This document shows positions 30,308 to 39,646 of a stretch of 64,000 bases of DNA, piece by piece; positions within the stretch are counted from its first letter, which is position 1; every line of letters starts with the position of its first letter. The position numbers were made by a program, and so were the translations under genes. The notes under the pieces were generated by a model, which saw nothing but the letters and a program-made list of their open reading frames with translations, had not been told where the DNA came from and did not search any database. Origin of the DNA: a virus; the IMG/VR virus record IMGVR_UViG_3300032236_000803, positions 27,191 to 91,190 of that record. One strand, 5' to 3'.

Positions 30308-33300
30308 ATGGCTATAAATTTCCCACTATCCCCAGCGTTAAATCAACTATATACATATGGGTCAAAAACTTGGTATTGGAATGGTAGCGCATGGAATTTA
30401 TCCACTATAGATGCTACCCCAATATCCACTACGGCAAATTTAGCATTCGTACAAGCAAATAACGCTTGGTTAGCTGCTAACACCGCTAATGCTACTGCTA
30501 ACATTGCGTTGTCTGTTGCACAATCAGCATATGGACAAGCGAATTCTGAACCTGCTGGTACTGCTGCATATAGAACAGCTAATGCAGGATACAACGTTGC
30601 TAACTTATCGTTCTCTGTCGCTAACTCTGCTTGGTTTACAGCCAATACTGCTAACGGTACAGCTAATATTGCGTTAAGCGTTGCGCAGTCAGCATATAAC
30701 AATTCAAATTCTGGATACAATACCGCTAACGCAGCGTATAACGTTGCTAACTTGGCATTTGCTTCTGCCAATTCCGCTTGGAACACTGCTAATACTGCTA
30801 ATACAACAGCTAATATCGCATTGTCTGTTGCCCAATCCGGATACAACACTGCTAATGCAGGATACAACGTTGCTAACTTGGCATTTGCTTCTGCCAATTC
30901 CGCTTGGAACACTGCTAACGCAGGATATAATGTAGCGAATCTTTCATTCAATGTAGCTAACTCTGCTTGGAACACTGCCAATACTGCTAATGGAACTGCA
31001 AATATAGCATTGAGCGTTGCGCAGTCAGCGTATAATAATTCAAATTCTGGATACAATACAGCTAACGCAGGATACAATGTTGCTAATTTATCATTTGCAG
31101 CTGCTAATTCTGCTTGGAACACCGCTAACGCAGCGTATAATGTTGCTAATAACGCTTGGGCTGGAGCTAATGCTGCATATACATACGCTTCTAGTACAGC
31201 AAATAATGCTTACAATACAGCTAACTCTGCTTGGAGCACTGCTAATTCCAAATTTAATACTTCTGGCGGTAATATAACTGGACCAGTAACTATTAATTCT
31301 ACGTTGACTGTAACAGGAAACGTAACTTTCGGCGGTAATGTATTTAATTTAAACGCAAATAATTTAACTATTGAAGATAATATGATTTATCTCAATAGTA
31401 CATCGAATGTTGCTAATCCCGATCTTGGGTTTGCTGGTAATTATAATGACGGTATTTACCATCATGCTGGTTTTTTCAGAAAAGCATCTGACGGTATTTG
31501 GAGAGTTTTTGACAGTTATCTTCCAGAACCTGACGCTTCGCCTTATATCGATACCAGTAATTCTTCGTTTAGAATTGCTGATTTCCAAGCTAACACGGTT
31601 TATGCTAACACTTTAATAATTTCTTCTAATACGCTAATAGCAAATTTAAATTCAACATTATTAGGAAATCAGCCAAGAAGTTATTACGAAAATTTATCAA
31701 TTGCTGCGTATAACACCGCTAATGCTGGCTATAGCGTTGCTAATTCCGCATTTAATACGGCAAATGCTGGATACAATGTAGCTAATTTATCGTTCAGCGT
31801 AGCAAATAGTGCATATAATACTGCAAATGCTGGATACAATGTAGCTAATTTATCGTTCAGCGTAGCAAATAGTGCATATAATACAGCTAACGCTGGATAC
31901 AATGTAGCAAATCTTTCATTCAACGTAGCTAACTCTGCTTGGAACACAGCTAACACCGCTAATGGTACAGCTAACATTGCATTAAGCATTGCTCAATCAG
32001 GTTACAATACTGCTAACGCTGGTTATAATGTAGCTAATTTATCGTTCAGCGTAGCAAATAGTGCATATAATACAGCTAACGCTGGATACAATGTTGCGAA
32101 CAATGCTTGGTTTACTGCCAATACAGCCAATTCCACAGCTAATATAGCATTAAGCGTTTCTCAATCTGGATATAATACAGCTAACGCAGGGTATAATGTA
32201 GCAAATCTTTCATTCAATGTAGCTAACTCTGCTTGGAATACTGCTAACACGGCTAATGGTACAGCTAATATAGCATTGTCTGTCGCGCAAGCAGCATACG
32301 GACAAGCAAATACAGAACCAACTGGTACAGCCGCATATAAAACCGCTAATGCTGCATATAATGTTGCAAATAGCGCTTGGTTTACTGCTAATACAGCTAA
32401 TGCAACTGCTAATATTGCGTTGAGCATTGCCCAATCAGGATATAACGCGGCTAATAACGCTTTATCAAACACAGGGAATATCATAACAGTAAATTCCCAA
32501 TCGATATTATTTGTATCAAACACAACTCCATCTAACGCAATCAATAATGGCGCATTAGTCGTTTCTGGCGGTGTTGGTATTGCTGGTAACGCTTATCATG
32601 GCGGTCTTGTATCTGCAAATAATGGATTATATTCAAGTAACAATTTCACTGGTTCATATACAGACGGTATTGTCGTTGATTACGTAACTGGTAATGGTAG
32701 AATTTCAGTTGGTACTGCTGACGGCATTACTTTCTATAACGGCGGTGTTGCTAATAACCAATTATTAGCTATTTCATCTAACGGCGTTATGTTTGCCGGA
32801 CAGATATATTCGTCTAATACGATAACTGCAAACACGTTTACAGGGTCCGGAGCTGGATTAACCGGAACAGCGTCAAATTTAACGGCTAACGTCGCAACGT
32901 ATGTAACAATATCAAATACAACCAACGGAATATATTATCCGCAGTTGACAAATAATGTATCCGGTAACAACCAAACGTATGCTAATAGTGCATATGTGTT
33001 TGATGTTGCTAATAGTTACTTTGGCGTTGGTAATGCTCCTCAAGCGGCATTAGACGTTACTGGAGCTATCCGATCAAATGGTCTTTCCGTAATTTCAATA
33101 ACTACAAATACAGGAGCTAACGCTACAGTATACGCTGGGGCAGTAATCCAGAATCAAGTATCTGCGAATATTACTGGAGCTGTAGGAGTAGGTGGTTTTT
33201 ATGGTTCTTCAAATGCGGTTACTGGCTTGTATGTCGCACCCCAAGTAATTACAAGTTATCAAATTAACGGACCATCGAAATTAGTTGGAATATATGTCGC

Positions 33301-34399
33301 TCCTCATTACGCAAATACTACCGGACAGGGAGCTGCATCAACGTTATATGGTGGTTATTTCGATGCCTCAAAAAATGATGCATTGGATTCTGGAGGCAAC
33401 TTTAATGTCAATGCGGCGCAATACGGCGTATACAACAATGTTACTACAGGAAGAAATAGAACCAATACTGGTCCTTTATATGGAACATATAATAATATAG
33501 CAGCCAGTGGAAATAACGCATCGGGAGTAACTACAGGTACTTTATACGGTACATATAACTCTATATCTAGAACAACTGCAAATACCGGCGTTACCGGAAA
33601 CGTCTATTCTACTTACAGCACAACAAGTATAAATGCTAATAATGATGTATTGGGTGTTTTTGGAACGTCAAATTTCATAACAATTAAAGCCAATTCTGTA
33701 CAATCTATTGTTGGGTACGATACCAAAATATCCGTTCAACCGTATGATACCAACTCCAATAACGTCATATCAAACATATATGAAATTTATTCCGAAGGTA
33801 CTACTATCTCTGGAACGGGGACAACGTATGCTATCGCAAATAATAGATACGGATTGTATTTAGGACCGTTATCTGGAAATAATTCGATATACGTTGCTAA
33901 CAATTATGGAATTTATTCCTCAGATAGCGCAGCAAATAATTATTTTGCCGGATCAATATATTGTGTGAATACAATAACGTCAAATGCGTTTTCTGGTAAC
34001 GTATATGCTACTAGCGTAAACGCAAATAAGATTTATGTAAATGGAACGTCATCAGATATTTATGATTTAGATGATATTTCGTATGCAACTGACGGAAGAA
34101 AAAATACTTTTGCATTAAAATATAATCAAACAACTGTTTCTGCAAATAGCCCATTTAATTTAATGGTTACTATTAATGGATTAGTACAACCAGCATTTGA
34201 TTATAAATATGATACATTCTGGTTGGCTAATGTATTGACAGCTTCAAAGGGATATTGCCTAGATAATTCTGGAAATATTAAATTCGCAGATAGCCCACCG
34301 CAAGGTTCACAAATATTGATTAGGACCGTTTTTGGAAGTGTACCAGCAAATAAAAAAGTATATCCATTTAAGCCATTGGATATATTAATGGGTTACTAA
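30308..34399 (+). CDS. Long tail fibre with heptad shaft and conserved C-terminal domain
   Basis: A 1363-residue fibre. The N-terminal anchor (FPLSPALNQLYTYGSKTWYW) is like that of 26148. Heptad arrays fill about residues 35-315 and 468-730, interrupted by the 153-residue globular module shared with 21594. Then comes a VDYVTGNGRISVG module (about 780) shared with the S74 fibre at 37476, a stretch with repeated YGxYN units (about 1020-1120), and a C-terminal domain (FALKYNQTTV, VTINGLVQPAF, VYPFKPLDILMGY) that recurs in T4-like marine phages. It begins 26 nt after a late promoter. The mosaic suggests domain shuffling among the fibres of this phage. Confidence 0.8.
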   Translation: MAINFPLSPALNQLYTYGSKTWYWNGSAWNLSTIDATPISTTANLAFVQANNAWLAANTANATANIALSVAQSAYGQANSEPAGTAAYRTANAGYNVANLSFSVANSAWFTANTANGTANIALSVAQSAYNNSNSGYNTANAAYNVANLAFASANSAWNTANTANTTANIALSVAQSGYNTANAGYNVANLAFASANSAWNTANAGYNVANLSFNVANSAWNTANTANGTANIALSVAQSAYNNSNSGYNTANAGYNVANLSFAAANSAWNTANAAYNVANNAWAGANAAYTYASSTANNAYNTANSAWSTANSKFNTSGGNITGPVTINSTLTVTGNVTFGGNVFNLNANNLTIEDNMIYLNSTSNVANPDLGFAGNYNDGIYHHAGFFRKASDGIWRVFDSYLPEPDASPYIDTSNSSFRIADFQANTVYANTLIISSNTLIANLNSTLLGNQPRSYYENLSIAAYNTANAGYSVANSAFNTANAGYNVANLSFSVANSAYNTANAGYNVANLSFSVANSAYNTANAGYNVANLSFNVANSAWNTANTANGTANIALSIAQSGYNTANAGYNVANLSFSVANSAYNTANAGYNVANNAWFTANTANSTANIALSVSQSGYNTANAGYNVANLSFNVANSAWNTANTANGTANIALSVAQAAYGQANTEPTGTAAYKTANAAYNVANSAWFTANTANATANIALSIAQSGYNAANNALSNTGNIITVNSQSILFVSNTTPSNAINNGALVVSGGVGIAGNAYHGGLVSANNGLYSSNNFTGSYTDGIVVDYVTGNGRISVGTADGITFYNGGVANNQLLAISSNGVMFAGQIYSSNTITANTFTGSGAGLTGTASNLTANVATYVTISNTTNGIYYPQLTNNVSGNNQTYANSAYVFDVANSYFGVGNAPQAALDVTGAIRSNGLSVISITTNTGANATVYAGAVIQNQVSANITGAVGVGGFYGSSNAVTGLYVAPQVITSYQINGPSKLVGIYVAPHYANTTGQGAASTLYGGYFDASKNDALDSGGNFNVNAAQYGVYNNVTTGRNRTNTGPLYGTYNNIAASGNNASGVTTGTLYGTYNSISRTTANTGVTGNVYSTYSTTSINANNDVLGVFGTSNFITIKANSVQSIVGYDTKISVQPYDTNSNNVISNIYEIYSEGTTISGTGTTYAIANNRYGLYLGPLSGNNSIYVANNYGIYSSDSAANNYFAGSIYCVNTITSNAFSGNVYATSVNANKIYVNGTSSDIYDLDDISYATDGRKNTFALKYNQTTVSANSPFNLMVTINGLVQPAFDYKYDTFWLANVLTASKGYCLDNSGNIKFADSPPQGSQILIRTVFGSVPANKKVYPFKPLDILMGY
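31253..31711 (+). repeat. 153-codon fibre module, copy 2
   Basis: Paralogous copy of the module at 23511-23969, of identical length and flanked on both sides by heptad shaft. The divergence is mostly synonymous. Confidence 0.9.
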
Positions 34400-34400
34400 A

Positions 34401-34408
34401 TAGAAATA
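34401..34408 (+). promoter_or_regulatory. Possible degenerate late promoter (TAGAAATA)
   Basis: One mismatch to TATAAATA, 27 nt before the ATG at 34435, matching the spacing of the exact boxes. The gene has the strong ribosome site AGGAG (34424-34428). Confidence 0.4.
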
Positions 34409-34434
34409 AACCGCTTTAAACTTAGGAGTTAATA

Positions 34435-37400
34435 ATGGCGCGTAAGACCATACTTGATACTTATTATACATTTACACCATCGACCCGGACGATTGTGATT
34501 CCGCGTGCCGTTCCAAGAGAAAAATTGGTGTTAATTACCGATGTTACGACAAATCAGGTCATTTACAATTTCTCTGATCCAAACTTAACAGCATCATCTT
34601 ATACAATTGCTCAATCTGCTGATAATACACAGATTTTCACGACAATTGTTCTAAGTTACAATACTGCTTCTTTATCTGCTACAGATAAATTACAGATTGT
34701 TATTGACGAATATGATGAAAAGTTTTCGCCATCTGAATCATATCTAGATCCAATCAATAAACTGAGAGTATCAACTCCTCAGTCATTGATTGATACTGAC
34801 TATGAGTATTCGATTCAGACAACCAAATGGGAACAGCTGTCATTATTAAATAATACTCCATATGCGTATTATGTTACTGCTACTGGTAACTTAAACGTTG
34901 GCGGTATTACAGCAACAAACGGTTCTAGAACATACATTGCTACCACAGGAAGCTATCCTGCTCCTGCTAATGGTTCGCCAATTGTAATTCTTGATAGTTT
35001 ATATTCAGGAGCTGATGGACTTTATATTGTTGATGCTAATAGTATTGTCAATGGCGCAAATACTTTCTCATATACTGGTAAGTTCTTCTATACTGGCGGT
35101 AATCCAACGTCTAATATTATCAATACTGGCGTAACTATTGGGTATCAAGGTTATACCTTCAGCAATTCTTCTATTGCTATGACGTCAGCATCTGTTTCTG
35201 GTAACGTTGTAACTGTACAGACAGTAAATCCTCATAATTTAGCCATTGGTAATGAAATTGCTTTAACTGGCGCTTCATCTGCGAATGGTTCATGGACGGT
35301 ATGTACGGTACAATCTGCAAATACTTTCAGTTTCTATGCAAATACATTCTCTACTGGCGCATTAACGTTAACAAACGCTAATCTATACGTTAGACCACAG
35401 GGTTTAGCTGTTCATAGACCATTTGACGGTGGCGTTCGTTTCTCAACTAATGCTTCTAGTCATAATCAACAGTATATTCGTCAGACTCGTAGATATTTCC
35501 GTTACCAATCAGGTAAAGGTATTCAGATGTCTACTGGTACTATCTTAAAACCTCAATTAAATCTTGATGGTATTACGTATAATGCCACGACAAATCTTGT
35601 TACTGTTGTAACTAAAGACCCCCATAATATCAATTACCCAACAAATATTGCTATTTCTGGTGCAAATGAATCTGGATTTAATGGAACGTTTACTGTTCAG
35701 AACGTTATTAACCCTTATTCATTTACATACACCCCTACGACAACTCCTGGTAATACAACCGCATCTGGTCAGATTTACGGTTCAGTAGTATCTTGGTCTG
35801 GAGCAGAAAATCGTATTGGTATTTTCGATTCTCAGAATGGTCTTTTCTGGAAATTTGACGGAACAACTTTATCGGCTGTAAGACGTAGTTCAACTTATCA
35901 GATTTCTGGACAGGTTACAGTAACTCCAGGTTCTGCGATTGTAAACGCAGCTTCTGGATATCCTACAACTTTCAATAAGCAATTATTGGTTAATGATTTC
36001 ATCGTAATCAAGGGTATGTCTTATCGCGTAACAAATATCATGTCTGATACGCAGCTGACAATTTCTCCTGCTTATCGCGGATTAACTACGCAAACCAATG
36101 CAGTTGTCAGTAGAACAGTTGATACAGTAATTCCATCAACTTCTTTCAATATTGATCGTTTGGATGGCACTGGTCCTTCTGGATATACTATTGACTTGTC
36201 CAAAATGCAAATGTTCTATATCGATTACTCTTGGTATGGTGCAGGGTTCATTCGTTGGGGCGTAAGAGGTCCAGACGGTAACGTAATTTATTGCCATAAG
36301 TTAATTAACAACAACGTTAATTACATGGCTTATATGCGTTCTGGTAACTTACCTGGCCGTTATGAAACTCATACATTTGCTAAGACCACTTATATGGTTG
36401 GTGGCGCATCTGGTCCAGCTACTAACTTCTTATCGACAGATGGAACGATATACGTTGCGAATACGTCCGGTTTCCCCTCATCTGGTACTATCTGGGTCAG
36501 GAATATGGCTAATAGTGAGTATATTACATATAATTCTACAACGTCAAATACTTTCAGCGGATTGACTAGAGGACAACCCGGATTAACTACAACAGGTAAT
36601 TTGGTATACGGTAACAATTATGTCACAGGTCTTGCGTCTACTACTGGCGTACAAGTTAATCAGTATGTATTCGGTGCTGGTATTCCTAACCAAGCGTTCG
36701 TAACTTCTATTCCTAATAGTAGCACTGTTGTATTATCACAAGCATCTATTGGCGTTGGAACAGGTAATACAATTTACTTTGCTCCTATGGGTAATACTGC
36801 TCAGACATTTATTTACTCAGCAACTGCTCAAACTGCGATTGAATTACATTCACCAATGTTTGCGCCAGAAGTTAATCACTGGGGTACATCTGCTATCATG
36901 GATGGCGGTTTCACTAACGATAAATCGTTCATCTTCACCAAAGGTATGACTTCTACTATTTCTGTACCGCAAGGATCGTCTCAGGCTGTCATGAGTTTCA
37001 GAATTGCTCCTTCTGCCAGTAACGGTATTCCCGCTTCTGGTCCGGGTATTCGCGAAATCATTAATCGTATGCAGATGTTACCGTTCGAAACAGACATGTA
37101 TTCAAATGGTTCGTTCTTGATTACTTGTACTTTGAATGGAACAACGTCAAATACAGCAGAAAACTGGACTAACGTTGGTGGATCAAGTTTATCACAATAC
37201 ATTTTCCATGCTCCTGGTACAACAGTATCTGGCGGCGAAGCTGTATTCGGATTCTACTTGAACGTTAATCAGGGTACATATTCTACAACCCAGCAGGATT
37301 TAACTCAGTTACTTGCATTAGGTTCTAGTATTCTTGGCGGTGGTACTGCAAATGCGGCAGTTGGTATCTATCCTAATGGTCCTGACGTAATCACTTTCCA

Positions 37401-37470
37401 AGCTCAGAACATTGATACTGCGGCAAGAGCAATTCAAGCACGTTATTCTTGGAACGAAGCACAGGCATAA
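34435..37470 (+). CDS. Large virion structural protein, probably highly expressed
   Basis: A 1011-residue protein beginning MARKTILDTYYTFTPSTRTI, a family I associate with virion proteins of T4-like marine phages but whose place in the particle I cannot state. It is beta-rich; an early segment (VIDEYDEKFSPSESYLDPINKLRVS, shown only in part as DEKFSPSESYLDP) and a central Arg/Tyr-rich part (QYIRQTRRYFRYQSGKG, about 345-361) stand out. Several SGNVVTVQTVNPHNL-type repeats (about 262 and 385-420) resemble Ig-like units. Codon use differs from the neighbouring fibres, with more CGT/CGC for Arg, and AGGAG precedes the ATG. Both suggest high expression, as for a major baseplate or fibre component. 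Confidence 0.6.
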   Translation: MARKTILDTYYTFTPSTRTIVIPRAVPREKLVLITDVTTNQVIYNFSDPNLTASSYTIAQSADNTQIFTTIVLSYNTASLSATDKLQIVIDEYDEKFSPSESYLDPINKLRVSTPQSLIDTDYEYSIQTTKWEQLSLLNNTPYAYYVTATGNLNVGGITATNGSRTYIATTGSYPAPANGSPIVILDSLYSGADGLYIVDANSIVNGANTFSYTGKFFYTGGNPTSNIINTGVTIGYQGYTFSNSSIAMTSASVSGNVVTVQTVNPHNLAIGNEIALTGASSANGSWTVCTVQSANTFSFYANTFSTGALTLTNANLYVRPQGLAVHRPFDGGVRFSTNASSHNQQYIRQTRRYFRYQSGKGIQMSTGTILKPQLNLDGITYNATTNLVTVVTKDPHNINYPTNIAISGANESGFNGTFTVQNVINPYSFTYTPTTTPGNTTASGQIYGSVVSWSGAENRIGIFDSQNGLFWKFDGTTLSAVRRSSTYQISGQVTVTPGSAIVNAASGYPTTFNKQLLVNDFIVIKGMSYRVTNIMSDTQLTISPAYRGLTTQTNAVVSRTVDTVIPSTSFNIDRLDGTGPSGYTIDLSKMQMFYIDYSWYGAGFIRWGVRGPDGNVIYCHKLINNNVNYMAYMRSGNLPGRYETHTFAKTTYMVGGASGPATNFLSTDGTIYVANTSGFPSSGTIWVRNMANSEYITYNSTTSNTFSGLTRGQPGLTTTGNLVYGNNYVTGLASTTGVQVNQYVFGAGIPNQAFVTSIPNSSTVVLSQASIGVGTGNTIYFAPMGNTAQTFIYSATAQTAIELHSPMFAPEVNHWGTSAIMDGGFTNDKSFIFTKGMTSTISVPQGSSQAVMSFRIAPSASNGIPASGPGIREIINRMQMLPFETDMYSNGSFLITCTLNGTTSNTAENWTNVGGSSLSQYIFHAPGTTVSGGEAVFGFYLNVNQGTYSTTQQDLTQLLALGSSILGGGTANAAVGIYPNGPDVITFQAQNIDTAARAIQARYSWNEAQA

Positions 37471-37475
37471 ACTAA

Positions 37476-38417
37476 ATGCTAACATTAACTAAGTTACCAG
37501 TAGTAACATCCCTTAACGAAGCATCGACATTCTATATGTCGATGCAACCTTCGGGGATACAATCAACAAATGATATCTACTCAAATCAAAATGTATATTA
37601 TTATGCAAATAATGGTGTAGGGACTTTTAATGTTAATGGAACTATAAACGCTTCTTCTGTATTGGTTAATGGTGCACCATTAACCGCTTCTGGAGGAAGC
37701 AGCGGTCCAACAGTCACTGTCACAGCAACTAATGGATTATATTCTATTGGTAATTTCACTGGATCGTATACGGACGGTATAGTTGTTGATTACGTAACTG
37801 GTAATGGCAGAATTTCAGTTGGCCCAGCTGATGGATTGACAATTTATAATGGCGGCGTTGCTAATACTGCATTAGTTACAATTACAAATACTGGTAATTT
37901 TAGTATAGGAACAGCAAGTAATACGTACGCGTTGAATGTTGGCGGTACAGCAAACGTTGGAGCATTATTAATTAATGGAGCACCTCTTTCGGTAGGCGCT
38001 ACGATTACTGATGATACGTCAACTAATGCAACCAGATATATTATGTTAGGTTCTGCAACTTCTGGTACATATTCAGCTGCAAATACTTCATCTTCTAAAT
38101 TGTATTTTAATCCAAGTACAGGTACAACATATTCAACTGTTTTTCAATCATTATCTGATGAAACGCAGAAGACAAATGTTGAACCTATTGTTAATGCAAC
38201 CGATACTCTTAAACAGATTATTGGATATGAATTCGATTGGAAAGATAACGGTTTAAAATCTGCTGGCGTTATTGCTCAGCAATTAGAGAAGATATTACCT
38301 TGGTTAGTCTCTGAAACTGATGGAATTAAAAGCGTCAACTATGCAGGTTTACTTGCGTATCTCATACAATCTAATAAGGAATTAGCAGATAGAATAGAGA
38401 AGTTGGAGAGTAAGTAA
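37476..38417 (+). CDS. Tail fibre/spike with C-terminal S74 intramolecular chaperone
   Basis: A 313-residue protein. Residues about 85-135 (YTDGIVVDYVTGNGRIS) are shared with the fibre at 30308. From about residue 225 it matches the peptidase S74 domain, an intramolecular chaperone that helps trimeric fibres fold and then cleaves itself off. The catalytic Ser-Lys pair is present with family spacing: Ser227-Asp-x-x-x-Lys232. The C-terminal helices follow (AGVIAQQLEKILPWLV, SVNYAGLLAYLIQSNKEL, RIEKLESK). Cleavage should occur just before Ser227, leaving a fibre of about 226 residues. Its stop codon overlaps the ATG of the first RCC1 protein. Confidence 0.88.
   Translation: MLTLTKLPVVTSLNEASTFYMSMQPSGIQSTNDIYSNQNVYYYANNGVGTFNVNGTINASSVLVNGAPLTASGGSSGPTVTVTATNGLYSIGNFTGSYTDGIVVDYVTGNGRISVGPADGLTIYNGGVANTALVTITNTGNFSIGTASNTYALNVGGTANVGALLINGAPLSVGATITDDTSTNATRYIMLGSATSGTYSAANTSSSKLYFNPSTGTTYSTVFQSLSDETQKTNVEPIVNATDTLKQIIGYEFDWKDNGLKSAGVIAQQLEKILPWLVSETDGIKSVNYAGLLAYLIQSNKELADRIEKLESK
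37521..37545 (+). promoter_or_regulatory. Perfect 10-bp RNA hairpin in 5' coding region
   Basis: Arms GCATCGACAT (37521-37530) and ATGTCGATGC (37536-37545) with a TCTAT loop. It lies 51 nt past the stop of the 1011-residue gene and 45 nt into the S74 fibre gene. No T-run follows. It could protect the upstream mRNA or damp downstream translation; function unproven. Confidence 0.55.
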
Positions 38418-39637
38418 TGGCTACTGGTAATCCTAGTAATTATTGGAAAGATGATCCAATATTTGGAAGTATTGATCTAGATGATGAATATATTACCGAC
38501 CAATGGTTAGTTGATCAGTTTGTTGGGAATAATTTATTTACTTGGGGAAACGACAACCTTGGTCAACTAGGTAATGGAGTGCCCTCAGTAACCGCTTTAT
38601 CGTATTCGTCTCCAATTCAAGTAGGATCATTAACTAATTGGAAACAAGTTGCTGCGGGGGATTCACATACATCAGCAATTAAAACTGATGGTACATTATG
38701 GACATGGGGATGGAATAATTTTGGACAATTAGGTAATGGAACAACAGTATATTATTCATCTCCCATTCAAGTTGGATCATTAACCAATTGGAAACAAGTT
38801 TCCGCCGGATATATTATTACATCAGCAATCAAAACAGATGGAACATTATGGACATGGGGATTGAATCAATATGGTGAATTAGGTAATGGAACAGCAACGC
38901 CTTATTCATCTCCGATTCAAGTAGGTTCTTTGACTAATTGGAAACAGGTATCTTGTGGAGCAAGTACAATAGCAGCAATCAAGACCGATGGAACATTGTG
39001 GACATGGGGATGGTCTAATAATGGAGGACTGGGTAACGGAACAGCATCAGCATCGTTAAATTATTCCTCGCCACTCCAAATCGGAGCACTAACTAATTGG
39101 AAGCAAGTTAGTGCAGGAAACGCACAAACTGCAGCAATCAAAACTGACGGTACTTTATGGGTGTGGGGAAGTAATAATGGAGGACAATTAGGTAATCAGA
39201 ATATAATAAATTATTCCTCGCCAATCCAAGTAGGATCTTTGAATAATTGGAAACAGGTCAGTGTTAATGGTTCTGCTACGGCAGCTATTAAAACTGATGG
39301 TACTTTATGGACATGTGGTTATAACATTCAGATAAGCACACCAATAGGAATATTAGGTAATGGAACAGGAGTATCCTATTCATCCCCGATTCAAGTAGGA
39401 TCTTTGACTAATTGGAAAATCGTTGTATTTTCCGGTTCACAGGGCACCGCTGGAGCAATTAAAACCGATGGTACTTTATGGACATGGGGAATTAATGCAT
39501 CTGGTCAATTAGGTAATGGAACCAATTTAAGATATTCTTCTCCGATTCAAGTAGGTACATTAACTAATTGGAAACAAGTTTCCGGCGGGAACCTTGGAAT
39601 CCATCTAGCAGCAATCACATTCGCAGATATAACATAA
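38417..39637 (+). CDS. RCC1-type beta-propeller protein, 7 blades
   Basis: A 406-residue protein. After about 45 N-terminal residues (NYWKDDPIFGSIDLDDEYIT) come seven repeats of about 50 residues with the core YSSPIQVG-x-LTNWKQV-x-G-x-AIKTDGTLWTWG-x-N-x-x-GQLGNG, the RCC1 (regulator of chromosome condensation) repeat pattern. Seven repeats equal one complete seven-bladed propeller. The start overlaps the S74 fibre stop. RCC1-like proteins in phage fibre regions are thought to be receptor-binding; a eukaryotic-type GTPase role is very unlikely here. Blade 6 has TCG in place of TWG and a longer turn. Confidence 0.85.
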   Translation: MATGNPSNYWKDDPIFGSIDLDDEYITDQWLVDQFVGNNLFTWGNDNLGQLGNGVPSVTALSYSSPIQVGSLTNWKQVAAGDSHTSAIKTDGTLWTWGWNNFGQLGNGTTVYYSSPIQVGSLTNWKQVSAGYIITSAIKTDGTLWTWGLNQYGELGNGTATPYSSPIQVGSLTNWKQVSCGASTIAAIKTDGTLWTWGWSNNGGLGNGTASASLNYSSPLQIGALTNWKQVSAGNAQTAAIKTDGTLWVWGSNNGGQLGNQNIINYSSPIQVGSLNNWKQVSVNGSATAAIKTDGTLWTCGYNIQISTPIGILGNGTGVSYSSPIQVGSLTNWKIVVFSGSQGTAGAIKTDGTLWTWGINASGQLGNGTNLRYSSPIQVGTLTNWKQVSGGNLGIHLAAITFADIT

Positions 39638-39646
39638 GGAAAAATA

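Noticed and set aside
30343-31122. Long - strand open frame (259 codons) in the fibre region, and similar shorter ones at 22091, 24566 and 31729
   Set aside because: They are the antisense of the heptad repeats and consist of the same repeated Leu/Ala pattern; no ribosome site or independent homology.
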